A stretch of DNA of 64,000 bases from Saccoglossus kowalevskii (lineage: Eukaryota; Hemichordata; Enteropneusta; Harrimaniidae): assembly GCF_000003605.2 (NCBI RefSeq), contig NW_003138902.1:1-64000 (forward strand), read 5' to 3'. Every line of letters starts with the position of its first letter. Positions within the stretch are counted from its first letter, which is position 1. The position numbers and the translations under genes are program-made. Below the pieces are notes generated by a model. That model ran no database searches, had not been told where the DNA came from, and saw only the letters and a program-made list of their open reading frames with translations. Positions 38,621 through 50,120 of the stretch are shown here, piece by piece.

Positions 38621-39830
38621 GTGAGTACATGCCTTGCTTGTTTATGGTGAGTACATGCCTTGCTTGTTTATGGTGTGTACATGCCTTGCTTGTTTATGGT
38701 GTGTACATGCCTTGCTTGTTTATAGTGTGTACATGCCTTGCTTGTTTATAGTGTGTACATGCCTTGCTTGTTTATAGTGTGTACATGCCTTGCTTGTTTA
38801 TAGTGTGTATACATACCTTGCTTGTTTATAGTGTGTACATGCCTTTCTTGTTGATGGTGTGTAGATGCCTTGCTTGTTTATAGTGTGTACATGCCTTTCT
38901 TGTTTATAGTGTGTACATGCCTTGCTTGTTTATGGTGTGTACATGCCTTGCTTGTTTATGGTGTGTACATGCCTTGCTTGTTTATGGTGTGTACATGCCT
39001 TGCTTGTTTATAGTGTGTACATGCCTTGCTTGTTTATAATGTGTACATGCCTTGCTTGTTTATAGTGTGTACATGCCTTGCTTGTTTATGGTGTGTACAT
39101 GCCTTGCTTGTTTATAGTGTGTACATGCCTTGCTTGTTTATAGTGTGTACATGCCTTGCTTTTTTATGGTGTGTACATGCCTTTCTTGTTTATAGTTTGT
39201 ACATGCCTTGCTTGTTTATAGTGTGTAAATGCCTTGCTTGTTTATGGTGTGTACATGCCTTTCTTGTTTATAGTGTGTACATGCCTTGCTTGTTTATAGT
39301 GTGTACATACATGCCTTTCTTGTTTATAGTGTGTACATGCATTGCTTGTTTATAGTGTGTACATACATGCCTTTCTTGTTTATAGTGTGTACATGCCTTG
39401 CTTGTTTATAGTGTGTACATGCCTTGCTTGTTTATAGTGTGTACATGCCTTGCTTGTTTATAGTGTGTACATGCCTTGCTTGTTTATGGTGTGTACATGC
39501 CTTGCTTGTTTATAGTGTGTACATGCCTTGCTTGTTTATAGTGTGTACATGCCTTGCTTTTTTATGGTGTGTACATGCCTTTCTTGTTTATAGTGTGTAC
39601 ATGCCTTGCTTGTTTATAGTGTGTATATGCCTTGCTTGTTTATGGTGTGTACATGCCTTTCTTGTTTATAGTGTGTACATGCCTTTCTTGTTTATAGTGT
39701 GTACATGCCTTGCTTGTTTATAGTGTGTACATGCCTTTCTTGTTGATAGTGTGTACATGCCTTGCTTGTTTATGGTGTGTACATGCCTTGCTTGTTTATG
39801 GTGTGTACATGCCTTGCTTGTTTATGGTGT
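38621..39830 (+). repeat. Tandem duplication, left copy (about 1.36 kb period)
   Basis: The segment starts with block D5 (GTGAG 38621, TGTATAC 38806) and continues through two 30-bp units with ACATACATG (39299 and 39355), TTTTTTATGG and TTTCTTG units, and TTGATAG at 39742. From 39299 onward it matches the right copy at offset 1,362. At the D5 part the offset is 1,414, so the left copy has two units fewer between 38806 and 39299 than a strict duplication would give, or the right copy lost two. Private changes include TAGATGCC near 38863, TTTGTACATG near 39197, GTAAATGCC near 39228 and GTACGTGCC near 39832. Confidence 0.9.
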
Positions 39831-40034
39831 GTACGTGCCTTGCTTGTTTATAGTGTGTACATGCCTTGCTTGTTTATAGTGTGTACATGCCTTGCTTGAT
39901 TATAGTGTGTACATGCCTTGATTGTTTATGGTGTGTACATGCCTTGCTTGTTTATGGTGTGTACATGCCTTGCTTGTTTATGGTGTGTACATGCCTTGCT
40001 TGTTTATAGTGTGTACATGCCTTGCTTGTTTATA

Positions 40035-41192
40035 GTGAGTACATGCCTTGCTTGTTTATGGTGAGTACATGCCTTGCTTGTTTATGGTGTGTACATGCCT
40101 TGCTTGTTTATAGTGTGTACATGCCTTGCTTGTTTATAGTGTGTACATGCCTTGCTTGTTTATAGTGTGTACATGCCTTGCTTGTTTATAGTGTGTACAT
40201 GCCTTGCTTGTTTATAGTGTGTATACATGCCTTGCTTGTTTATAGTGTGTACATGCCTTTCTTGTTGATGGTGTGTACATGCCTTGCTTGTTTATAGTGT
40301 GTACATGCCTTTCTTGTTTATAGTGTGTACATGCCTTGCTTGTTTATGGTGTGTACATGCCTTGCTTGTTTATGGTGTGTACATGCCTTGCTTGTTTATA
40401 GTGTGTACATGCCTTGCTTGTTTATAGTGTGTACATGCCTTGCTTGTTTATGGTGTGTACATGCCTTGCTTGTTTATAGTGTGTACATGCCTTGCTTGTT
40501 TATAGTGTGTACATGCCTTGCTTTTTTATGGTGTGTACATGCCTTTCTTGTTTATAGTGTGTACATGCCTTGCTTGTTTATAGTGTGTATATGCCTTGCT
40601 TGTTTATGGTGTGTACATGCCTTTCTTGTTTATAGTGTGTACATGCCTTGCTTGTTTATAGTGTGTACATACATGCCTTTCTTGTTTATAGTGTGTACAT
40701 GCCTTGCTTGTTTATAGTGTGTACATACATGCCTTTCTTGTTTATAGTGTGTACATGCCTTGCTTGTTTATAGTGTGTACATGCCTTGCTTGTTTATAGT
40801 GTGTACATGCCTTGCTTGTTTATAGTGTGTACATGCCTTGCTTGTTTATGGTGTGTACATGCCTTGCTTGTTTATAGTGTGTACATGCCTTGCTTGTTTA
40901 TAGTGTGTACATGCCTTGCTTTTTTATGGTGTGTACATGCCTTTCTTGTTTATAGTGTGTACATGCCTTGCTTGTTTATAGTGTGTATATGCCTTGCTTG
41001 TTTATGGTGTGTACATGCCTTTCTTGTTTATAGTGTGTACATGCCTTTCTTGTTTATAGTGTGTACATGCCTTGCTTGTTTATAGTGTGTACATGCCTTT
41101 CTTGTTGATAGTGTGTACATGCCTTGCTTGTTTATGGTGTGTACATGCCTTGCTTGTTTATGGTGTGTACATGCCTTGCTTGTTTATGGTGT
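40035..41192 (+). repeat. Tandem duplication, right copy
   Basis: GTGAG at 40035, TGTATAC at 40220, ACATACATG units at 40661 and 40717, and TTGATAG at 41104 repeat the left copy. The frames at 39424-39723 and 40786-41085 translate identically, which shows how little the copies have diverged over 300 bp. A third, partial copy of the ACATACATG region is near 46913. Confidence 0.9.
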
Positions 41193-41384
41193 GTACATGC
41201 CTTGCTAGTTTATGGTGTGTACATGCCTTGCTTGTTTATGGTGTGTACATGCCTTGCTTGTTTATAGTGTGTACATGCCTTGCTTGTTTATAGTGTGTAC
41301 ATGCCTTGCTTGTTCATGGTGTGTACATGCCTTGCTTGTTTATAGTGTGTACATGCCTTGCTTGTTTATAGTGTGTACATGCCC

Positions 41385-41565
41385 TTGCTTGTTTTATAGT
41401 GAGTACATGCCTTGCATGTTTATGGTGTGTACATGCCTTGCCTTGTTTATAGTGTGTACATGCCTTGCTTGTTTATAGTGAGTACATGCCTTGCTTTGTT
41501 TATGGTGTGTACATGCCTTGCTTTGTTTATAGTGTGTACATGCCTTTCTTGTTTTATAGTGTGTA
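41385..41565. other. Indel-rich stretch
   Basis: Units read GCCCTTGCTTGTTTTATAG, CTTGCATGTTTATGG, TTGCCTTGTTTATAG, GCTTTGTTTATGG (twice) and TTTCTTGTTTTATAG. Most changes add one base to a run. Confidence 0.5.
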
Positions 41566-43160
41566 CATGCCTTGCTTGTTTATAGTGTGTACATGCCTTG
41601 CTTGTTTATAGTGTGTACATGCCTTGCTTGTTTATAGTGTGTACATGCCTTGCTTGTTTATAGTGAGTACATGCCTTGCTTGTTTATGGTGTGTACATGC
41701 CTTGCTTGTTTATAGTGTGTACATGCCTTGCTTGTTTATAGTGTGTACATGCCTTGCTTGTTGATAGTGTATACATGCCTTGCTTGTTTATAGTGTGTAC
41801 ATGCCTTTCTTGTTTATAGTGTGTACATGCCTTGCTTGTTTATAGTGTGTACATGCCTTGCTTGTTTATAATGTGTACATGCCTTGCTTGTTTATAGTGT
41901 GTTCATGCCTTGCTTGTTTATGGTGTGTACATGCCTTGCTTGTTTATAGTGTGTACATGCCTTGCTTGTTTATAGTGTGTACATGCCTTGCTTGTTTATA
42001 GTGTGTACATGCCTTGCTTGTTTATGGTGTGTACATGCCTTGCTTGTTCATGGTGTGTACATGCCTTGCTTGTTTATAGTGTGTACATGCCTTGACATTG
42101 TTTATAGTGTGTACATGCCTTGCTTGTTTATAGTGTGTACATGCCTTTCTTGTTGATAGTGTGTACATGCCTTGCTTGTTTATAGTATGTACATGCCTTT
42201 CTTGTTTATAGTGTGTACATGCCTTTCTTGTTTATAGTGTGTACATGCCTTGCTTGTTTATAGTGTGTGCATGCCTTGCTTGTTTATAGTGTGTACATGC
42301 CTTTCTTGTTGATAGTGTGTACATGCCTTGCTTGTTTATAGTGTGTACATGCCTTGCTTGTTTAAAGTGTGTACATGCCTTGCTTGTTTATAGTGAGTAC
42401 ATGCCTTGCTTGTTTATAGTGTGTACATGCCTTGCTTGTTTATAGTGTGTACATGCCTTGCTTGTTTATAGTGTGTACATGCCTTGCTTGTTTATGGTGT
42501 GTACATGCCTTGCTTGTTTATGGTGTGTACATGCCTTGCTTGTTTATAGTGTGTACATGCCTTGCTTGTTTATAGTGTGTACATGCCTTGCTTGTTTATG
42601 GTGAGTACATGCCTTGCTTGTTTATGGTGAGTACATGCCTTGCTTGTTTATGGTGTGTACATGCCTTGCTTGTTTATAGTGTGTACATGCCTTGCTTGTT
42701 TATAGTGTGTACATGCCTTGCTTGTTTATAGTGTGTACATGCCTTGCTTGTTTATGGTGTGTACATGCCTTGCTTGTTTATAGTGTGTACATGCCTTGCT
42801 TGTTTATGGTGTGTACATGCCTTGCTTGTTTATGGTGTGTACATGCCTTGCTTGTTTATGGTGTGTACATGCCTTGCTTGTTTATGGTGTGTACATGCCT
42901 TGATTGTTTATAGTGTGTACATGCCTTGCTTGTTTATAGTGTGTACATGCCTTTCTTGATTATAGTGTGTACATGCCTTGCTTGTTTATAGTGTGTACAT
43001 GCCTTTCTTGTTTATAGTGTGTACATGCCTTGCTTGTTTATAGTGTGTACATGCCTTGCTTTGTTTATAGTGTGTACATGCCTTGCTTGTTTATAGTGTG
43101 TACATGCCTTGCTAGTTTATAGTGTGTACATGCCTTGCTTGTTTATAGTGTGTACATGCC

Positions 43161-43525
43161 TTGATATGTTATAGTGTGTACATTCCTTGGTTGTTTATAG
43201 TGTGTACATGCCTTGCTTGTTTATGAGTGTGTACATGCTTTGCTTATTTATAGTGTGTACATGCCTTGAGTGATTATGGTGTGTACATGCAGAGCTTGTT
43301 TTTAGTGAGTACATGCCTTGCTTGTTTATAGTGGGTTCATTCATTGATTGTTTATAGTGTGTACATGCCTTGGGAAAGTATAGAGTGTACATACCTCAAT
43401 TGTTTATAGTGAGTACATGCCTTAGTTGTTTATGGTGTGTACATGCTTTGCTTGTTTATGGTGTGTACATTCGTTGCTTGTTTATAGTGTGTACATGCCT
43501 TGGTTGTTTATAGTGTGTTCATGCC
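43161..43525 (+). repeat. Strongly diverged units (degenerate patch)
   Basis: About 14 consecutive units carry many private changes while keeping the 26-bp rhythm. Examples are CTTGATATGTTATAG, CCTTGGTTG, CTTGAGTGATTATGG, ATGCAGAGCTTG, GTGGGTTCATTCATTG, CCTTGGGAAAGTATAG and ACCTCAATTG. Elsewhere units rarely differ by more than one or two bases. The changes remove the minus-strand TAA that usually stops each frame, which explains an unusually long minus-strand frame at 43195-43392. The likeliest reading is an old patch that escaped homogenisation. Local low-quality sequence is a weaker alternative, because most changes are substitutions rather than homopolymer indels. Confidence 0.85.
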
Positions 43526-43849
43526 TTGCTTGTTTATAGTGTGTACATTCCTTGCTTGTTTATGGTGTGTACATGCCTTGCTTGTTTATGGTGTGTACAT
43601 TCCTTGCTTGTTTATGGTGTGTACATGCCTTGCTTGTTTATGGTGTGTACATGCCTTGCTTGTTTATGGTGTGTACATGCCTTGCTTGTTTATGGTGTGT
43701 ACATGCCTTGCTTGTTTATAGTGTGTACATGCCTTGCTTGTTTGTAGTGTGTACATGCCTTGCTTGTTTATAGTGTGTACATGCCTTTCTTGTTGATAGT
43801 GTGTACATGCCTTGCTTGTTGATAGTGTGTACATGCCTTGCTTGTTTAA

Positions 43850-44400
43850 AGTGTGTACATGCCTTGCTTGTTTATAGTGTGTACATGCCTTGCTTGTTTA
43901 TAGTGTGTACATGCCTTGCTTGTTTATAGTGTGTACATGCCTTGCTTGTTTATAGTGTGTACATGCCTTGCTTGTTTATGGTGTGTACATGCCTTGCTTG
44001 TTTATGGTGTGTACATGCCTTGCTTGTTTATGGTGTGTACATTCCTTGCTTGTTTATGGTGTGTACATGCCTTGCTTGTTTATGGTGTGTACATGCCTTG
44101 CTTGTTTATGGTGTGTACATGCCTTGCTTGTTTATAGTGTGTCCATGCCTTGCTTGTTTATAGTGTGTACATGCCTTGCTTGTTTATAGTGTGTACATGC
44201 CTTGCTTGTTTATGGTGTGTACATGCCTTGCTTGTTTATGGTGTGTACATGCCTTGCTTGTTTATGGTGTGTACATGCCTTGCTTGTTTATGGTGTGTAC
44301 ATGCCTTGCTTGTTTATGGTGTGTACATGCCTTGCTTGTTTATGGTGTGTACATGCCTTGCTTGTTTATAGTGTGTACATGCCTTGCTTGTTTATAGTGT
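43850..44400 (+). repeat. 234-bp (9-unit) period: three A-form then six G-form units
   Basis: G-form units occur at about 43980-44110 (six) and 44214-44344 (six), separated by three A-form units. The 234-bp period is visible as repeated frames at 43942 and 44176. The first six include a CATTCC unit (44041). A GTCCATG unit (44141) links this stretch to 33731, offset 10,410. Confidence 0.83.
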
Positions 44401-44439
44401 GTACATGCCCTTGCTTGTTTATAGTGTGTACATGCCTTG

Positions 44440-45150
44440 CTTGTTTATAGTGTGTAATATGCCTTGCTTGTTTATGGTGTGTACATGCCGTTCTTGTTTA
44501 TAGTGTGTACATGCCTTGCTTGTTTATAGTGTGTACATGCCTTTCTTGTTTATAGTGTGTGCATGCCTTTCTTGTTTATAGTGTGTGCATGCCTTGCTTG
44601 TTTATAGTGTGTACATGCCTTTCTTGTTTATAGTATGTACATGCCTTGCTTGTTTATAGTATGTACATGCCTTTCTTGTTTATAATGTGTACATGCCTTT
44701 CTTGTTTATAGTGTGTACATGCCTTTCTTGTTTATAGTGTGTACATGCCTTGCTTGTTTATAGTGTGTACATGCCTTGCTTGTTTATAGTGTGTACATGC
44801 CTTTCTTGTTGATAGTGTGTACATGCCTTGCTTGTTTATAGTGTGTACATGCCTTGCTTGTTTAAAGTGTGTACATGCCTTGCTTGTTTATAGTGAGTAC
44901 ATGCCTTGCTTGTTTATAGTGTGTACATGCCTTGCTTGTTTATAGTGTGTACATGCCTTGCTTGTTTATAGTGTGTACATGCCTTGCTTGTTTATAGTGT
45001 GTACATGCCTTGCTTCTTTATGGTGTGTACATGCCTTGCTTGTTTATAGTGTGTACATGCCTTGCTTGTTTATGGTGTGTACATGCCTTGCTTGTTTATG
45101 GTGTGTACATGCGTTGCTTGTTTATGGTGTGTACATGCCTTGCTAGTTAA
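44440..45150 (+). repeat. Block D1, copy 3 (rearranged)
   Basis: CCGTTCTTG at 44488 is offset 41,939 from copy 1. From the GCATGCC markers (44561, 44587) through GTATG, TATAATG, TTGATAG (44808), TTTAAAG (44861) and GTGAG (44893) the offset is 41,965. One extra unit therefore lies near 44540. After about 45000 four more units are inserted before a shared CTAGTTAATGG unit (45143, against 3074 in copy 1). The TATATTG marker of the other copies is absent. TGTAATATG near 44456 replaces TGTATATG. Confidence 0.88.
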
Positions 45151-45830
45151 TGGTGTGTACATGCCTTGCTTGTTTATAGTGTGTACATGCCTTGCTTGTT
45201 TATAGTGAGTACATGCCTTGCTTGTTTATGGTGTGTACATGCCTTGCTTGTTTATAGTGTGTACATGCCTTGCTTGTTTATGGTGTGTACATGCCTTGCT
45301 TGTTTATAGTGTGTACATGCCTTGCTTGTTTATAGTGTGTACATGCCTTGCTTGTTTATAGTGTGTACATGCCTTGCTTGTTTATAGTGTGTACATGCCT
45401 TGCTTGTTTATAGTGTGTACATGCCTTGCTTGTTTATAGTGTGTACACGCCTTTCTTGTTAATAGTGTGTACATGCCTTTCTTGTTTATAGTGTGTACAT
45501 GCCTTTCTTGTTTATAGTGTGTACATGCCTTGCTTGTTTATAGTGTGTACATGCCTTGCTTGTTTATGGTGTGTACATGCCTTGCTTGTTTATAGTGTGT
45601 ACATGCCTTGCTTGTTTATAGTGTGTTCATGCCTTGCTTGTTTATAGTGTGTACATGCCTTGCTTGTTAAGGTGTGTACATGCCTTGCTTGTTTATGGTG
45701 TGTACATGCCTTGCTTGTTTATGGTGTGTACATGCCTTGCTTGTTTATAGTGTGTACATGCCTTGCTTGTTTATAGTGTGTACATGCCTTGCTTGTTTAT
45801 AGTGTGTACATGCCTTGCTTGTTTATAGTG

Positions 45831-46310
45831 TGAACATGCCTTGCTTGTTTATAGTATGTACATTCCTTTCTTGTTTATAGTATGTACATGCCTTGCTTGT
45901 TTATAGAATATACATGCCTTTCTTGTTTATAGTGTGTACATGCCTTTCTTGTTTATAGTGTGTACATGCCTTGCTTGTTTATAGTGTGTACATGCCTTGC
46001 TTGTTGATAGTGTGTACATGCCTTGCTTGTTTATAGTGTGTACATGCCTTTCTTGTTGATAGTGTGTACATGCCTTGCTTGTTGATAGTGTGTGCATGCC
46101 TTGCTTGTTTAAAGTGTGTACATGCCTTGCTTGTTTATAGTGAGTACATGCCTTGCTTGTTTATAGTGTGTACATGCCTTGCTTGTTTATAGTGTGTACA
46201 TGCCTTGCTTGTTTATAGTGTGTACATGCCTTGCTTGTTTATGGTGTGTACATGCCTTGCTTGTTTATGGTGTGTACATGCCTTGCTTGTTTATGGTGTG
46301 TACATTCCTT
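45831..46310 (+). repeat. Block D2, copy 2
   Basis: TGAACA is at 45831, CATTCC at 45861 and TTTAAAG at 46108, preceded by the derived TTGATAG/GCATGCC unit. A second CATTCC in a G-form unit (ATT at 46304) lies 473 bp after TGAACA, the same as in copy 4. A 25-bp TTATGG unit follows at about 46316. Confidence 0.9.
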
Positions 46311-46982
46311 GCTTGTTATGGTGTGTACATGCCTTGCTTGTTTATGGTGTGTACATGCCTTGCTTGTTTATGGTGTGTACATGCCTTGCTTGTTTATGGT
46401 GTGTACATGCCTTGCTTGTTTATAGTGTGTACATGCCTTGCTTGTTTATAGTGTGTACATGCCTTGCTTGTTTATGGTGTGTACATGCCTTGCTTGTTTA
46501 TGGTGTGTACATGCCTTGCTTGTTTATAGTGTGTACATGCCTTGCTTGTTTATAGTGTGTTCATGCCTTGCTTGTTTATAGTGTGTACATGCCTTGCTTG
46601 TTATGGTGTGTACATGCCTTGCTTGTTTATGGTGTACATGCCTTGCTTGTTTATAGTGTGTACATGCCTTGCTTGTTTATAGTGTGTACATGCCTTTCTT
46701 GTTTATGGTGTGTACATGCCTTGCTTGTTTATAGTGTGTACATGCCTTGCTTGTTTATAGTGTGTACATGCCTTGCTTTTTTATGGTGTGTACATGCCTT
46801 TCTTGTTGATAGTGTGTACATGCCTTGCTTGTTTATAGTGTATATGCCTTGCTTGTTTATGGTGTGTACATGCCTTTCTTGTTTATAGTGTGTACATGCC
46901 TTGCTTGTTTATAGTGTGTACATACATGCCTTTCTTGTTTATAGTGTGTACATGCCTTGCTTGTTTATAGTGTGTACATGCC

Positions 46983-47480
46983 TTGCTTGTTTATAGTGTG
47001 TACATGCCTTGCTTGTTTATAGTGTGTACATGTCTTGCTTGTTTATGGTGTGTACATGCCTTGCTTGTTTATAGTGTGTACATGCCTTGCTTGTTTATAG
47101 TGTGTGCATGCCTTGCTTTTTTATGGTGTGTACATGCCTTTCTTGTTTATAGTGTGTACATGCCTTGCTTGTTTATAGTGTGTATATGCCTTGCTTGTTT
47201 ATGGTGTGTACATGCCTTGCTTGTTTATAGTGTGTACATGCCTTGCTTGTTTATGGTGTGTACATGCCTTGCTTGTTTATGGTGTGTACATGCTTTGCTT
47301 GTTTATGGTGTGTACATGCCTTGCTTGTTTATAGTGTGTACATGCCTTGCTTGTTTATAGTGTGTACATGCCTTGCTTGTTATGGTGTGTACATGCCTTG
47401 CTTGTTTATGGTGTACATGCCTTGCTTGTTTATAGTGTGTACATGCCTTGCTTGTTTATAGTGTGTACATGCCTTTCTTG
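46983..47480 (+). repeat. Block D11, left copy
   Basis: This matches 63229-63726 at offset 16,246. Shared markers are a GCATGCC/TTTTTTATGG unit pair near 47105, TTTCTTG, TGTATATG near 47184, ATGCTTTG near 47291, a 25-bp TTATGG unit near 47380 and a 24-bp GGTGTACATG unit near 47410. The frames at 47243-47461 and 63489-63707 translate identically. Confidence 0.9.
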
Positions 47481-47486
47481 TTTATA

Positions 47487-47575
47487 AGTGTGTAACATGC
47501 CTTTCTTGTTTATAATGTGTACATGCCTTGCTTGTTTATGGTGGGGACCAGCCTTGCTTGGTTATAATGGGGACA
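47487..47575. other. Probable sequence-error cluster
   Basis: Units read TATAAGTGTGTAACATG, GTGGGGACCAGCC, TTGGTTATAATGGGGACATG. The equivalent stretch after the partner block (from about 63733) is regular satellite: TTTCTTG, TATAATG, then plain units. Extra A and runs of G where the partner has T look like low-quality consensus rather than real variants. Confidence 0.6.
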
Positions 47576-48299
47576 TGCCTTGCTTGTTTATAGTGTGTGC
47601 ATGCCTTGCTTTTTTATGGTGTGTACATGCCTTGCTTGTTTATAGTGTGTACATGCCTTGCTTGTTTATAGTGTGTACATGCCTTGCTTGTTTATAGTGT
47701 GTACATGCCTTGCTTGTTTATAGTGTGTACATGCCTTGCTTGTTTATAACGTGTACATGCCTTGCTTGTTTATAGTGTGTACATGCCTTGCTTGTTTATA
47801 GTGTGTACATGCCTTGCTTGTTTATAGTGTGTACATGCCTTGCTTGTTTATAGTGTGTACATGCCTTGCTTGTTTATAGTGTGTACATGCCTTGCTTGTT
47901 TATGGTGTGTACATGCCTTTCTTGTTTATAGTGTGTACATGCCTTGCTTGTTTATAGTGTGTACATGCCTTGCTTGTTTATAGTGTGTGCATGCCTTGCT
48001 TGTTTATAGTGTGTACATGCCTTGCTTGTTTATAGTGTGTACATGCCTTGCTTGTTTATGGTGTGTACATGCCTTTCTTGTTTATAGTGTGTACATGCCT
48101 TGCTTGTTTATAGTGTGTACATGCCTTGCTTGTTTATAGTGAGTACATGCCTTGCTTGTTTATGGTGTGTACATGCCTTGCTTGTTTATAGTGTGTACAT
48201 GCCTTGCTTGTTTATAGTGTGTACATGCCTTGCTTGTTTATAGTGTGTACATGCCTTGCTTGTTTATAGTGTGTACATGCCTTGCTTGTTTATAGTGTG

Positions 48300-48975
48300 T
48301 ACATGCCTTGCTTGTTTATAGTGAGTACATGCCTTGCTTGTTTATGGTGTGTACATTCCTTGCTTGTTTATAGTGTGTACATGCCTTGCTTGTTTATAGT
48401 GTGTACATGCCTTGCTTGTTTATAGTGTGTACATGCCTTGCTTGTTTATGGTGTGTACATGCCTTGCTTGTTTATAGTGTGTACATGCCTTGCTTGTTTA
48501 TGGTGTGTACATGCCTTGCTTGTTTATAGTGTGTACATGCCTTGCTTGTTTATAGTGTGTACATGCCTTGCTTGTTTATAGTGTGTACATGCCTTGCTTG
48601 TTTATAGTGTGTACATGCCTTGCTTGTTTATAGTGTGTACATGCCTTGCTTGTTTATAGTGAGTACATGCCTTGCTTGTTTATGGTGTGTACATTCCTTG
48701 CTTGTTTATAGTGTGTACATGCCTTGCTTGTTTATAGTGTGTACATGCCTTGCTTGTTTATAGTGTGTACATGCCTTGCTTGTTTATGGTGTGTACATGC
48801 CTTGCTTGTTTATAGTGTGTACATGCCTTGCTTGTTTATGGTGTGTACATGCCTTGCTTGTTTATAGTGTGTACATGCCTTGCTTGTTTATGGTGTGTAC
48901 ATGCCTTGCTTGTTTATAGTGTGTACATGCCTTGCTTGTTTATAGTGTGTACATGCCTTGCTTGTTTATAGTGTG
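48300..48975 (+). repeat. 338-bp (13-unit) tandem pair
   Basis: GTGAG at 48321 and 48659 and CATTCC (ATT at 48355 and 48693) recur exactly 338 bp apart. The A/G order of the first seven units after CATTCC is the same in both periods; the later part differs in A/G state. Confidence 0.82.
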
Positions 48976-49239
48976 TACATGCCTTGCTTGTTTATGGTGT
49001 GTACATGCCTTGCTTGTTTATAGTGTGTACATGCCTTGCTTGTTTATAGTGTGTACATGCCTTGCTTGTTTATGGTGTGTACATGCCTTGCTTGTTTATA
49101 GTGTGTACATGCCTTGCTTGTTTATGGTGTGTACATGCCTTGCTTGTTTATGGTGTGTACATGCGTTGCTTGTTGATGGTGTGTACATGCCTTGCTAGTT
49201 AATGGTGTGTACATGCCTTGCTTGTTTATAGTGTGTACA

Positions 49240-49910
49240 TGCCTTGCTTGTTTATAGTGTGTACATGCCTTGCTTGTTTATAGTGTGTACATGCCTTGCT
49301 TGTTTATAGTGTGTACATGCCTTGCTTGTTTATGGTGTGTACATGCCTTGCTTGTTTATAGTGTGTACATGCCTTGCTTGTTTATGGGTGTACATGCCTT
49401 GCTTGTTTATGGTGTGGACATGCCTTGCTTGTTTATGGTGTGTACATGCCTTGCTTGTTTATGGTGTGTACATGCCTTGCTTATTTATAGTGTGTACATG
49501 CCTTTCTTGATTATAGTGTGTACATGCCTTGCTTGTTTATATTGTGTATATGCCTTGCTTGTTTATAGTGTGTACATGCCTTGCTTGTTTATGGTGTGTA
49601 CATGCCTTTCTTGTTTATAGTGTGTACATGCCTTGCTTGTTTATAGTGAGTACATGCCTTGCTTGTTTATGGTGTGTACATGCCTTGCTTGTTTATAGTG
49701 TGTACATGCCTTGCTTGTTTATAGTGTGTACATGCCTTGCTTGTTTATAGTGTGTACATGCCTTGCTTGTTTATAATGTGTACATGCCTTGCTTGTTTAT
49801 AGTGTGTACATGCCTTGCTTGTTTATAGTGAGTACATGCCTTGCTTGTTTATGGTGTGTACATGCCTTGCTTGTTTATAGTGTGTACATGCCTTGCTTGT
49901 TTATAGTGTG
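49240..49910 (+). repeat. GGACATG block, copy 4
   Basis: GGACATG is at 49416 and CCTTTCTTGATTATAG at 49501, offset 29,208 from copy 2. A 25-bp GGGTGTACATG unit near 49386 shifts the upstream offset to 29,209. The CTTACTTG change of copies 2 and 3 is absent, but the neighbouring TATAATG unit is present (49773). Confidence 0.9.
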
Positions 49911-49914
49911 TACA

Positions 49915-50120
49915 TGCCTTTGCTTGTTGATAGTGTGTACATGCCTTGCTTGTTTATAGTGTGTACATGCCTTTTCTTGTTTATAGTGTGTACATGCCTT
50001 GCTTGTTTATAGTGTGTACATGCCTTGCTTGTTTATAGGAGTGTACATGCCTTGCTTGTTTATAGTGTGTACACGCCTTGCTTGTTTATGGTGTGTACAT
50101 GCCTTGCTTGTTTCATGGTG
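49915..50120. other. Indel-rich stretch
   Basis: Units include GCCTTTGCTTGTTGATAG, GCCTTTTCTTG, TATAGGAGTGTACATG, CACGCC and TTTCATGGTG. It follows directly on the end of the GGACATG block copy 4. Confidence 0.5.

Noticed and set aside
43195-43392. A minus-strand frame of 65 codons in the diverged patch
   Set aside because: Random changes in the degenerate units remove stops. The peptide is still the repeat, with no recognisable domain.
43161-43525. A unique gene or insertion at the diverged patch
   Set aside because: The 26-bp rhythm and landmarks such as GTGTACAT continue right through, so it is altered satellite rather than foreign sequence.
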